Shown: piece by piece, positions 22,986 to 33,822 of the stretch
Position numbering within the stretch: the first letter of the stretch is position 1
How the letters are laid out: every line of letters starts with the position of its first letter
Origin: Palaemon carinicauda
Taxonomy: Eukaryota; Arthropoda; Malacostraca; Decapoda; Palaemonidae
NCBI RefSeq assembly: GCF_036898095.1
Contig: NC_090757.1
Span: forward strand, 62,919,589 to 62,983,588
Direction of reading: 5' to 3'
Length of the DNA stretch: 64,000 nucleotides
Position numbers and translations under genes: made by a program
Notes under the pieces: generated by a model
Told to the model about the DNA's origin: nothing
The model's input: only the letters and a program-made list of their open reading frames with translations
Databases searched by the model: none

Positions 22986-24379
22986 TTTTTTGGCTTTATA
23001 AATCTACGCTTTTATAAGGTTAAACATTACTATTTTAAGCTTTTATAAGACCAAAAATTACTATCCTGAGCTTTCATAAGCCCAAAAATTACTATTTAAA
23101 GAAAAAGAAAAATCAAAATACAAAACTTGTCTTGCCTAAAAAAAAAGCGATATAAAGAAGAGTTTGTGATAAAGAATTACACATTTATAAATCCGTAATG
23201 TACTGAGGGAGCGACAGGTGTCCCATATGGTGTTATTACTGTACCAGTTAATAATTTTATATTAGATACAAAGAAATACAAAGAATTAATGAACTAAATT
23301 CATGATGAAATTTGAATAATCAAAATCGTATGCTTTATTAATCAACTTGGATAAAAATATAGTATGGCAACAAAACCGAAAGGATATCCTACAGAATATT
23401 TATCCTCATAGAAAAGAGGGCTTTCTGCTCATATAACCAGACAAGTGTCTAAATCTTTTAGAGCACTCATTGAAGGAAATGCATATTTCTTATAATCTTT
23501 GAAAACTGGTTCTGATATTGTAGTACCTTTTTGTATCTAGTAACAAGTTATTGTCTTGGAACACAGATTTTAGTCAATCCATAAAGATGACATCTACTTG
23601 TATTCCTGTAAAAAGAGCAAAGGCTTAACCAGGTTCAAAACATCCTAAATGTGATGTAAATATAGTAAATGACACATTCTGAAGACTGATCCTCATCCCA
23701 TCAACAATAAACAGAAGATCCAGAATCCAAACACTTCTCTATCCTCAAACATAAGCATTTTACTTCCTGGATCTCTTTACCCAGACCTTCCATACCTTTT
23801 CTATTTCCTCACTCTCAACTTCAAATGAATCTTATACTCTGACCTTTATTCATTTATACAGCACTTTGCCAATTTGAATATCACTCAGATGTCTGGGCTG
23901 AGTAACCATACATGCTATTTCCAGTAACATGGTTTAATATCCTTAACCAATAAATTTCTCTCTCCAGTCAACGTGAGTTTCTTCACATGCTCTTTTGCTT
24001 TATGAAAAACTTGAATTCTTCAAAATTTAACATATAAAGTAGCAAAATAAGGAACTCAATAAATAAAAAGACAACAAAATCTTGACACAATTACCTCTAC
24101 CCTTCTTTTTGATGAGTTATTTCATTAAACCAAGAAGTTCCTTAGGACTCCAATCCCTACTTCCATTTTCAGTATACAATCACAGCTCTTGATTCTAGTC
24201 CAAAATGCAAAAGTTAACAACCAACTTGTTATAAAAAATTTCTTCTAACAAGCTACTAACAGGTCTTTTACCTAGCTTAACCACCATAATACCTTATGCT
24301 TTACATTATTAAGTTAGGCTGGAAAAAAAAATTAAAAATTAAATTCACTCTCAATTTCAGTATACTGTACAGTACTAAC
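22986..24379 (-). other. AT-rich intron downstream of the AVL9-like exon
   Basis: No further exon could be recognised on either strand. It lies downstream of the donor at 24379 on the minus strand, so it is presumed intron. Confidence 0.5.
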
Positions 24380-24569
24380 CTCAGGGAAGCAGCATGTGCT
24401 AGTCCATTTGGGAAATTGTCGGGAAATAATGCCATCAGAGATGTGATAGTACGAACAAGGGGGCCAACAGGACTGTGGTAGAAGAGTACCCTTCGTTCCA
24501 GTAGTACCAACTTGAATAATACCAAAATATTTCGGCCAAATATTCTCACAGCATCAGAAACATATACCC
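24380..24569 (-). CDS. AVL9: AVL9-like protein, internal exon (DENN-related core)
   Basis: This minus-strand exon of 190 bp is bounded by acceptor ACACAG (24570-24575) and donor GTTAGT (24379-24374). Two bases complete a codon, then comes VYVSDAVRIFGR, NILVLFKLVLLERRVLFY, HSPVGPLV and TSLMALFPDNFPNGL. This matches the conserved block of AVL9 proteins known from yeast to animals (LFKLxLLExKVLFYxSPV, then LxSLFPG). AVL9 acts in exocytic traffic from the Golgi and is related to DENN-domain Rab exchange factors. The phase is compatible with the exon at 37933-38053 (one base plus two bases give a Gly codon). Remaining exons are outside the window or unrecognised. Identity is from recalled family motifs. 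Confidence 0.8.
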
Positions 24570-27329
24570 CTGTGTATGAAGTATTCATAAAAATTTACAA
24601 TATATAAATATATAACTTTCTAAAAACAAATTTAAATCTTCATATATGAATTCATTACTTTAATTTAGCCTAATTTGTACAGAGTATGAAATTCCAAATA
24701 TCATAATACAGTACCATGGAAGGGAAAAAACAAAGCACCTTCTCTCAGACAGTTGGTACACATGCAAACAGGGTTACCACTGGTTAATAGAATTAAAATG
24801 GTTTCCAAAGGAGCTTAGAGGTCAGAAGGAATCTAATCAAGTTCAAGTAATAGATTTCTGTGTAAAAAGCTAGAATTACTTTATCTAAATAAGATTATTT
24901 GTTTGTTTATTCAATAACCCATTACAGTACTTCAACTTAGCATTAATAACAATCAAGACTGGAGGACATAGAGCTACTTGATGCCAATCCTATAAAAGGA
25001 GCTTGAAGAGATTGGCAGAGCTCCTACGATAGTAAGGCATAAAAAACACTTGACTCTGACGATAAATGGGATCAAGATCTCAAATAACATCTTTTTGCAA
25101 TACTTATGGATTTTGCTATTTACAGGATGATTGAAATGAAGAGATGGAATTGAATATACCGGCAGTGGGGAAATGCTGAGTAGAGGTACAGAAGATTTGT
25201 GAACTTTGGAACATTTCATAAGTGGTGTTGGTCGAGAAATCAATGGTGCTAACTCTGAAGTTGTAGGGATGGAACATGCTGGAGAAGAAGGTATAACATT
25301 GGGAATCCAAACTACCTGTGATGTTACCAGATCTAGGTATTTGGTACCATTACTAACAAATGATAAATTTCTTGTGAACAAACTTTCTGAAAGACTGGAG
25401 ATCTGGAGATGGTACACTGACTATGCGTAAGCTAAACAAAGTAGAATCATCAAATAAACTTATAACATATTGCATACTAAGCTTCATTCGTCTACTTCTT
25501 TGTTTGGATTGGCTTTAGACTTTGCAAGAGAAGTTTGGATTAATACTTGAAAGATTTCTTGATGGTTAATAATTGTTGAATTTGAAGACTTGCAGAGAAT
25601 ACTTAGTAATAAAGGGAAAGAACAAATCCTATGGCAGAAAGGACTATAAGACACACTGTTTCATTTTAAGACTAAAATTGTGGAATGGACAAGATATATG
25701 AGGACAAGAAGAATGAAGAAAGAGTTGAGAATTGGCTTGGATAATCACCCTGAAAGGAAGAGTCATGGAACTGGGGGCTTTAGCTATGACATGTATTATG
25801 TTGCTTACTAAGATGCTGACATGGATGGGTTGAAGGATTTATTCTTGAGCTAAAAATTGAATGAAAGGTTTATTCGTGAGGTAAAATAAGGATTTAATCT
25901 TGAGGTAAGATAAGGAATTATTCTCAAGGTCAAAATTGATAGTAAGCTAAGTTACAGAAGCTGGATAGCCATATCAAAAGAAGCCAAACTAGACACAATG
26001 AAAGCAAAATGACAAAAGAAATGCAGGAAAGAATAAAAAGGTTAAAAAACCCTTAAGCAAAGGGACAATCAAGGTACAGTACAGTATTATATAAGTGATA
26101 CCCTCCCTACAAGAACACTTATCCTGAGAAGATGGTTATAGAACAAACTTTAATCCAGATTATCAGGTGGCAGGGAGTAACTAAAAAAATAGAAAAGCTT
26201 TATAATCTTCTCTCATCTGCCAGAAGAAATTCAACAACTGGCTTATTTCTGCCAACTAGAAACTATGAGTAAATTAAAAAAGAAGTTTGTTTATTATATG
26301 GATATGGAAAATACAGTACAGCACTAAAAATTTCAGAAAGATATTTTATGTTCAGAAATAATAATTCTTCATAATTCAACATTTCATATCAAACTTTCTG
26401 GCTTAAAAAATTCATAAATCTCATTTAGTAATTCATCATCTATGCTCCTAGTCATAATTTTCTAAAAGCAAATCCTTGGATATCAATGATAATTTCCCTC
26501 TTCACAACTCACCACAAATAAATATTTACTGGTAAACTTTAAGAGAGACAATTAGGAAGTCTTTAGTACATTGCTGTGCAAATGTCCTTGGTGAGCAGAT
26601 GGTATCCATTAATTAGATTTAGAAGCAATATGTTAAAATTTTCTTAAAATGCAATATCAAGGAGCAAAATTTGGATTTAGGTACCTTTATTGATATTGTC
26701 CCTCATATTTTAATGGAAGCATACAACATGCTAGTGACTGCCAATGCAAATCAAAAAGGTAAAATGTACAGAGTGAATAACAGAATAAACACTAAAGAGA
26801 GTATCATAAACAAGAAACAGGGTATTTTTGGGGAAAACAAAAAGAGTAAACTTTCTATACACAACCATTACCAAACATCACTAGTTAAACGATCAAATTC
26901 AATGAGAATCCATGCATACACTGCCCCTAAGTGAAACAAACACTCAAAACATCAAGCTTCTAGAAGCAAGATTTTTGTGCTAAGCCAGATTAAAACTGTT
27001 TAATAAAATGCAAACTTTAAGAATAAGAATGGAGGTAACTCTCAGGTGGTAAAACATAAAAAAACCAGCTCAGGATATGTAAAGCTAAAAAATAACTAAA
27101 AAAAAATCATTATTAAATTCTGCTAAGTAAATAAAATTTCAGCTCATCACGACCTGTTTTCCCTACAGGATAGAAAGTTTCGATCATGTCTGTTCAGATC
27201 ACATGAAGTATTAGTAATCAGAGTGGTCCACACTTTAGTGAGCAGTAACAGTTGCTCTGCATCCTCGATAAATAACCATCATGCATGGCAGCTACTACCT
27301 AGATTATGAAATTGGTATTTACATGTTTT
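24570..27329 (-). other. Proximal part of the 13.4-kb AVL9-like intron
   Basis: AT-rich sequence between the two AVL9-like exons. One Ser/Pro-rich minus-strand frame (25417-24974, 147 codons) is open, but it has no recognised domain, and its placement between phase-matched exons makes it an unlikely AVL9 exon. 26671-26934 (plus) is another unremarkable frame. No mobile element was recognised here. Confidence 0.5.
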
Positions 27330-28373
27330 TGGAAATGTTTTCAGCCGAGCTGAAAGGGACATTGATTTCGTTAACCAGGTAGTTAACGACAGGTGGTGAG
27401 TGCAAGCGAGTAGCCCTGCCCACTTGCCTATAGAGGACTCTTCACTTTTGACCTTTGGCTCAAGAATGAGAGTGGTTGAGGTGGGAAGTTTAACTTTAAA
27501 GGACTCAGATTTGTTTAGGTAGGAAAAATATAAATAACTTTCTAAAATTTGTTCCTTGTTCCTACATGTATGCAAACATTTCATCCATTAAAATAGGAAG
27601 ACTTACTAAATGGTGAGTCGGAAGACCCCCTAAAATCAAACTGGTTGGTTCTTATTCATCTCTGGTAGTGTCAGTCTATCTGGTCCTGTAAAGGAGCAAA
27701 AGAGATGACTCAAGCAACCCCCTATCCGTCCATCATATAAATGAATAGGCTGATAGGGCCTGGCCTGTACAAGAAGATCGGTATAGGGTCAAAGGAAGAC
27801 TCCCTTACCTGAAGGGGAAAGCAGTCCAGAAAGATATGTCCATGATAATCCATGGGTTGGTTTATATTCCAAATTTGTCATTTATTCCGGCACTATATAC
27901 AAATTTTACACTCTTTACGTAAAACTCACCCCATGGTGGGTGGAATTCCTAAAATCAACTGGCTGGTGACTGTCCTGAGGTGACACTCTCTGCTTCGTAC
28001 AAGCTGTTTAGAGGGTGCCCTGACACCTCAGGATCCTATATGATGATGACTTGACCAAGTAAGCATAATTTTGGAGCCAAACTCCTCACTTAACCTGGAC
28101 ATTGCTCGACTCCAACTCTCTTTGAAAATGAGGACATAATAAATACATAAACTATTATCAGGTTACACAAAAGGGCATGGTACTCACCTGCAGTCAAAGG
28201 AGGTCAGCTTGCAAAGTTCCTCAGATGTTGAACCCCAAGAGAGAGAAAGATGAAATAGGAAGTGGCTAGTCGCTATCACATTCATCACAGACTTACTCGC
28301 AGGTAACACCTGCCCTCAACCAACAGCTAGGCTGCTTGTCCTACAAGGGAGCTGAGGTGTTATTGACCACATT

Positions 28374-28890
28374 TTATGCAGCCACCACAGGACCTAAGGT
28401 AAACGTAACCAGGTTCCTGTGGGTTATGTCTTGCATGTATTGAGCAGTGGATGTTGTTTGTTGTTTCCACACGCCCATTTGTAACACCTGTGTCACAGAG
28501 AAATTCTTTTGAATGCTGACACCCTTGACTTCATGAGCATAGGGATGATGGCTGGAAGCTGAGGAGCCTGGTTGCATGGCTCAATCAATTTTCTGTCTAA
28601 CCCCGGATGATATAAAGTTCTTTGTAATCTTCCTCTGGTTCTCCCCATGCTCACCAAGAGTTTGCTGATCTGACGGTGGGCTCTGGAGGTTCTTTTTAAG
28701 CATACCTCCTTGCCCTCACAGGGCAGAGTAACAGTTGGTCTGGGTCATCTGTTACAGAAGAGACACACTCAATCTGGAAGAGCCTGACTCTACGATTCCA
28801 GCCAGATTTTGAGTCTTAGCTATAACTCAGAGATGAAACCGTGTGTCACTTGCCACCATCTCGGTAAATGGGCAATGTCATAGGACAGAT
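28374..28890 (-). pseudogene. DIRS tyrosine recombinase C-terminal part
   Basis: The frame 28577-28374 contains YAHEVKG, corresponding to the HxxR box with Arg changed to Lys, followed by SVTQVLQMGVWKQQTT and QYMQDITHR with the putative nucleophile Tyr, then VTFTLGPVVAA. Upstream degraded homology reaches about 28890. The Arg-to-Lys change and stops suggest an inactive copy. Confidence 0.7.
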
Positions 28891-28902
28891 CATATACCTC
28901 GT

Positions 28903-29032
28903 TGACTCTTTATTATTATTAATACTAGCCAAGCTAGAACCCTATTTGAAAAAGCAAGATGCTCTAATCCCAAGGGCTCCAACAAGGAAAAGTAGCCAAG
29001 TGAGGAAAGGAAACAAGGAAATGCCTCATTGA
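28903..29032 (-). mobile_element. LINE 3'-tail fragment, minus strand
   Basis: Begins with a TTATTATT run (complement of the TAA tail) and the complement of the LINE tail phrases seen at 640-775. It is severely 5'-truncated, inserted between the recombinase and RT remnants. Confidence 0.7.
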
Positions 29033-29039
29033 GATCTGA

Positions 29040-29300
29040 TGATATTATGTCATACAGTCTGACAGCTTGCCTGACTGTCTGAGCAGTCTCTATCTTAAAC
29101 GGGGTCTACTGGAAAGACTCGTTCAAGGTTGAGATATCACCTAACTTTGTCGCCAATCTCCGTAAAGCTTTGTTCCAAAAAACAAGAACGGCCAATGGAC
29201 GAATCCAATTCTCATCAACGGAATCTTCCCGCGAACAAGAAAGGTGACCAAATCCTGTTGCCACTATCGGCAACTCTCCCCTTAAGTAAGAAGATTGCAA
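29040..29300 (-). pseudogene. DIRS reverse transcriptase remnant
   Basis: Minus-strand residues KLGDISTLNESFQ followed after a stop by TPFKIETAQTVRQAVRL correspond to the RT block seen intact at 42850 (VIDLSPLNKFVEQTPFRMETA). Only this block remains. Confidence 0.6.
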
Positions 29301-29452
29301 GACAATGGTTATTATCATTATTATTATTAATTTCTAAGCTACAACCCTAGTTGAAAAACCAAGGTGCTATAAGCCCAGGGGCTCCAACAGGGAAAATAGC
29401 CCAGTGAGGAAAGGAAACAATGCAAAATTAAATTATTAAGAGTAACAACATA

Positions 29453-30223
29453 TGAAGGTTGCAAAGTGTTGGGGGCAGTTAAGGGAGTAGTAAAAAATAG
29501 AGGGTTGGGCATGAATGTAAAGAGAGTTCTATATGAGAAAGTGATTGTACCAACTGTGATGTATGGATCGGAGTTGTGGGGAATGAAAGTGATGGAGAGA
29601 CAGAAATTGAATGTGTTTGAGATGAAGTGTCTAAGGAGTATGGCTGGTGTATCTCGAGTAGATAGGGTTAGGAACGAAGTGGTGAGGGTGAGAACGGGTG
29701 TAAGAAATGAGTTAACAGCTAGAGTGGAAATGAATGTGTTGAGGTGGTTTGGCCATGTTGAGAGAATGGAAAATGGCTGTCTGCTAAAGAAGGTGATGAA
29801 TGCAAGAGTTGATGGGAGAAGTACAAGAGGAAGGCCAAGGTTTGGGTGGATGGATGGAGTGAAGAAAGCTCTGGGTGATAGGAGGATAGATGTGAACGAG
29901 GCAAAAGAGCGTGCTAGAAATAGGAATGAATGGCGAGCGATTGTGACGCAGTTCCGGTAGGTCCTGCTGCTGCCTCCGATGCCTTAGATGACCGCGGAGG
30001 TAGCAGCAGTAGGGGATTCAGCATTATGAAGCTTCATCTGTGGTGGATAATGTGGGAGGGTGGGCTGTGACACCCTAGCAGTACCAGCTGAACTCGGTTG
30101 AGTCCCTTGTTAGGCTGGGAGGAACGTAGAGAGTAGAGGTTCCCTTTTTGTTTTTGTTTCTTTGTTGATGTCGGCTACCCCCCAAAATTGGGGGAAGTGC
30201 CTTGGTATATGTATGTATGTATG
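29453..30223 (+). mobile_element. 5'-truncated LINE (family B) with 10-bp target duplication
   Basis: Flanked by the perfect direct repeat TAACAACATA (29443-29452 and 30224-30233). It encodes the C-terminal RT region, then a 3' untranslated region ending in the hairpin CCCCCAAAATTGGGGG and a tail of TATG repeats. It is 5'-truncated, as usual for target-primed reverse transcription. A second copy is at 58148-59576. Confidence 0.9.
29457..29960 (+). pseudogene. LINE family B RT C-terminal domain
   Basis: Open frame of about 167 codons without stops: KVIVPTVMYGSELWGM, KLNVFEMKCLRSMAGVSR, EMNVLRWFGHVERM, STRGRPRFGWMDGVK and RNRNEWRAIV. These phrases mark the C-terminal end of a widespread invertebrate LINE polymerase. 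It is a fragment only, lacking endonuclease and catalytic domain, but the reading frame is undamaged, so the insertion is young. Confidence 0.8.
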
Positions 30224-30752
30224 TAACAACATAAAAATAAATATCTCCTTTATAAACTATAAACACTTTAACAAAACAAGAGGAAGAGAAATAAGATAGA
30301 ATAGTGTGCCCGAGTGTACCCTCAACCAAGAGAACTCTAACCAAAGGCAGTTGAAGACCATGGTACAAAGGCTATGGCACTACCCCAGACTAGAGAACAA
30401 TGGTTTGATTTTGGAGTGTCCTTCTCCTAGAAGAGCTGCTTACCATAGCTAAAGAGTCTCTTCTACCCTTACCAAGAGAAAAGTGGCCACTGAACAATTA
30501 CAGTGCAGTAACCCATTGGGTGAAGAAGAATTATTTGGTAATCTTAGTGTTGCCAAGTGTATGAGTACAGAAGGGAATATATAAAGAATATGCCAGACTA
30601 TTCGGTGTATGTGTGTATAGGCAAAAGGGAAAATGAACCGTAACCAGAAAGAAGGATCCAATGTAGTACCGTCTGGCCAGTCAAAAGACACTATAACTCT
30701 CTAGCAGTAGTATCTCAACAGGTGGCTGGTGCCCTGGCCAACCTACTACCTG

Positions 30753-31460
30753 GTTGGTGAAGGGTAACACTCCCTCGGAAGGGAAAGTTCCCTAACACCT
30801 GGTGGAGGTCAACTCTCACTTGGAAGGAAAAGTTGTCCAAGTCCTGAAGGCAGACCCCAGGGCTGGGCCCTCTGTTACCCGTCAGCAAGCTTTGTTCATG
30901 ATGAAAGTCAGCATCGAGTGCTGCCTGTGAAATGTAGCCCTTCAAAGCCAGTTTCCGTGGGATCCCCTGACTGGAAATTCCGAAGGGAACCAATCTGCCA
31001 CTGCTCTCATTCCTAGGCCAAAGTTGCAGGAATGAAAGTGAGCAGAAGCAGAGAGTGCTGCAGTAATCTGTAACACCCTCGGAACCATTCCTTAGCAGGG
31101 AGACCTGAAAGCCCAAAGGAAGGTAGGAGTTGCTGCTAGCAGCAAAGGAAGAAACTTACTTCAGAGGTGGGCGTCGTTGCTTTGCTAAGAGAAGCACCGG
31201 GATTCATACAAAAGAAAAGTTCGGAGTCACTATCTGAAAGAAAATATTAATTTTTAAAATTTTAGGCAAGTTGCTTTTAATCGTAAACTGGTTAAAAGGT
31301 TTTGACGGAAGAGTAAGATTACGTCATTACTTTACCGAGCCGAAATAAAAAGTAACGGCTGTTTATTAGTACAGGTGTGAGCAGGGTGGTTGGTCTAACC
31401 CTGCTACCCCTTCACTAACTAGCTGAGGGTAGTTACACCTCACCAAAGCGTTAACGGCAG
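30753..31460 (-). pseudogene. DIRS gag-like remnant and terminal repeat
   Basis: The minus-strand frame ending at 30715 has LPRRG-type phrases such as FPFRGSVTLHQ and KLALKGYISQ resembling the DIRS gag at 5300-4980. It is followed on the outer side by the terminal repeat at 31340-31460 with AGGGTAGTTACACCTCACC. No stop-free full gag. Confidence 0.5.
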
Positions 31461-32282
31461 GTTTCAGCAATTGCCAAAATAATGCTCCTCCGTAAAGAGT
31501 GTAAAGTTTGTATACTGTGTCAGAATATTTAAATTTGTAAAACTAATATAATTGAGTATTTCTCTAACTAGTTTATGAAGATAACTATGAAGGAAACAGA
31601 TTAATGTTGGTAATTACAAAGTTATACATAGAAAATAATTGATACATTAATAAGTGTATGCTATGAGTTCAGTATGGTGGAAAGATTATTTATCTCCCAT
31701 CATTGTTATTGAACACACTCATACTCGGGTGCCAATATTAAGAGAGATCATTATTCTTTTCAAATTAATTAGAAATGTACAGTAGCCTATGCTACTCACT
31801 TTTAAACTAAGGAAAAGGTGCACACCTTCAAATATGATTATAAATAAGGACAAATTTTAAGGAAACTGAGGAAAAAGTGTAAACCTTCAAATAAGATGAA
31901 AAATAAGGACAAATTTTAAGGAAACTAAGCCATGCACTCTCGTACATACAAAATCAAATTAACCATGATGCAGGAAAACACCTTAAAAATGGTGGGTGTC
32001 TTCATCCATTCATAAGAAAATTATCTATACTATACACTATTGAGTATTCCAAGACTGTAAATCATGCAGTATAATCAATAAGGTGCACAGCATAACTCTT
32101 ACCATATTTGTCCTCATGGTCAACTAATAAAAGAGCTTTCATGAAAACTTATCATCAAATTATATCTTACTCATCAGTTTTAATAGTTCCATTAAAAGAA
32201 TCCCCACAAATAGAATCCTTCACAAACCCTGAGTAACTATTATCAAATTCACTGATGTCAAATGTACAGGGAAATATTTTAA
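31461..32282. other. Intronic AT-rich stretch with a 59-bp tandem duplication
   Basis: Non-coding. It holds two direct 59-bp copies at 31804-31862 and 31863-31921 (shared AATAAGGACAAATTTTAAGG). A possible minus-strand mini-exon at 32171-32251 with AG and GTAAGA borders is noted separately. Nothing else recognised. Confidence 0.55.
31804..31921. repeat. 59-bp direct tandem duplication
   Basis: Two adjacent copies about 85-90% identical, each containing ACCTTCAAATA and AATAAGGACAAATTTTAAGG. An old small duplication. Confidence 0.9.
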
Positions 32283-33822
32283 ATATGACAAATTTGTAAG
32301 TAATTTGTATTTTTCCTAACAATACAAACCTGTAGCTATTTATAGGGGTATTACTTTTGGCAAAGCTGAAAGGCCAAGCCATTAGAATTTAGCGAGGGTT
32401 AACTAACCCTCCTGCTAGTTAGCAGGGGGTAGGGGGGTAGCTAGCTACCCCTCTCACTCGTACATCTGTGACTGTGCTTCACTTTACTTAGAGGTAGGAC
32501 TTGGAAGGGGGACAGGGTTGGCGGCTAAGGTTTGTATAAATAGCTAAAGGTATGTATCGTTAGGAAAAATAGAAATTACTTACAAATTTGTCATTTGTTC
32601 CATAACTGGAATACAAACAAATGCTATTTATAAGAGTTGCCTTACCCATTAGGAAGGTGGATGTCCATGCCAATCTGGCATTTTGGCTCTACCCGAGGCT
32701 TCCTTATTTTATTTAGGTTAGAACAAAAAATAAGGAAACCCTAACACCTCACTAAACCATGCTAAGTATGGTTTGCAGCCTACACAAGCTGTGTGTTAAG
32801 ATACTAGCAATGTGACTGTCAAAGTATAAGTTATTCCGAGTCCGTAGGAATTCACTGAGTTGACCAAGACATTCCCAATACCACCTCACCACGGTAAGGG
32901 GACGTAACAGTATTGACACAATACTAGGTTACACAAGGGAACAATCATTTACCTGCAGTGGTTGATTTCTAAGAGAGGGGAGGATGATGAAAAGAAAAAA
33001 GCCAGTCATTCCTTTTCATTCATTCAGACTAGAACTGGATAACCAGTGCTCTCAACATTCTGCTACTTGTCCATTAAGGAGCTTGAGGTATTAAAGCTGT
33101 TGTGCAGCCACTACAGGACCGATAGAGAACATATCGAGTCTCCTCCTGTGGGTTACGTCTTGCAGGTAATGGGTGGTGAAGGTCGTTTGACGATTCCACA
33201 AGTCTGCTGTTAGAACCTGCATCACAGAGTAGTTTCTTTTGAAGGCCAGGCACATAGCCATGCTCCTGACATTGTGCGCTCTGAGTCGATGTGTTGGAGG
33301 AGGGTCTGGATTCAGAGCATGGTAAAGACCCTTCGAATACAAGCAAAAATGGTGTTCTTTGTGATCCTCCTCTTATTGCTTCCAGTGCTGACGAAGAGCG
33401 AAGGCACTTGGGGATGAGCCGCTGCTGTTCTTTTGAGGTAGAGCCTCAAAATCCTTACTGGGCATCGTAAGAGATGATATGGGTCATCGGTTACAGAGCG
33501 GAGACTTGTTATCCGGAAGAAATTGAATCTAGGATGCGATATTCCCGGATTCTGGGTCTTGGCAACGAACTCAGGGACGAACCTGAAGCTTAACTTTCCC
33601 CATACGCTTGAATGGGCGATGTCATACGAGAAACCATGAAGTTTGCCGACTAGTTTGGCCGAGGCCAAGGCGAGTAGGAACACCGTCTTCCATGTGAGGT
33701 GGCGATCTGTTGCTTGGCGTAATGGTTGGTAAGGAAGTCTCTTTAGAGACCGAAGGACCCGAACCATGTTCCAAGGAGGGGTTACTTCTGACCGTTGATT
33801 TAATTCTGGGGAAAATTAGCAA
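32283..33822 (-). mobile_element. DIRS1-like element, recombinase end with inverted terminal repeat
   Basis: Left terminal repeat at 32283-32480 and an inner arm at 32530-32640, whose sequence (TTCCATAACTGGAATACAAA) is complementary to the outer end of the terminal repeat at 37800-37850. Complementarity between an internal region and the far terminus is the hallmark of DIRS architecture. The recombinase C-terminal half follows at 33074-33822. Sequence homology stops at about 33822. Confidence 0.7.
33074..33815 (-). pseudogene. DIRS tyrosine recombinase catalytic half
   Basis: 33767-33312 encodes the core (DRHLTWKTVFLLALASAKLVG, RFVPEFVAKTQNPG, CPVRILRLYLKRTAAAHP). 33342-33091 encodes the catalytic end with RLRAHNVRSMA (H-x-x-R box) and FTTHYLQDVTHR, where the Tyr is the expected nucleophile. 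The two parts are in different frames. The N-terminal half is missing. Confidence 0.8.

Larger units (their letters stand above)
29305..30752 (-). mobile_element. LINE-tailed non-autonomous retroelement, copy B, split by a LINE
   Basis: Minus-strand copy of the approximately 650-bp element. The head is at 30752 (complement of GTAGTAGGTTGGCCAGGGC) and the tail at 29305-29442. It is interrupted by a LINE at 29453-30223 with the duplicated target TAACAACATA on both sides. Confidence 0.75.
27330..31460 (-). mobile_element. DIRS1-like retrotransposon (minus) with nested insertions
   Basis: Left terminal repeat and arm at 27330-27580, recombinase end 28374-28890, RT remnant 29040-29300, gag-like 30753-31300 and gag-side terminal repeat at about 31340-31460. 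The order and strand agree with one DIRS element. A LINE-tail fragment (28903-29032) and a LINE-tailed retroelement (29305-30752), itself split by another LINE, interrupt it. RNase H is missing. Confidence 0.6.

Noticed and set aside
23000..24300. Additional AVL9 downstream exons
   Set aside because: I looked for AG/GT-bounded open segments on the minus strand and found none with recognisable AVL9 sequence. They may lie outside the window.
25000..25417. A 147-codon Ser/Pro-rich minus-strand frame as an AVL9 exon
   Set aside because: It lies between two exons whose phases already match, has no recognised domain, and AVL9 disordered sequence is expected after, not before, the LFKL exon.
30165..30200. 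Rho-independent-terminator-like hairpin
   Set aside because: The CCCCC/GGGGG stem is a LINE 3' end feature in a eukaryotic genome, not a bacterial terminator.
32171..32251. Extra AVL9 exon with good splice-site words
   Set aside because: Joining it after the exon at 37933-38053 gives a stop within about ten codons, so it cannot be a constitutive AVL9 exon.
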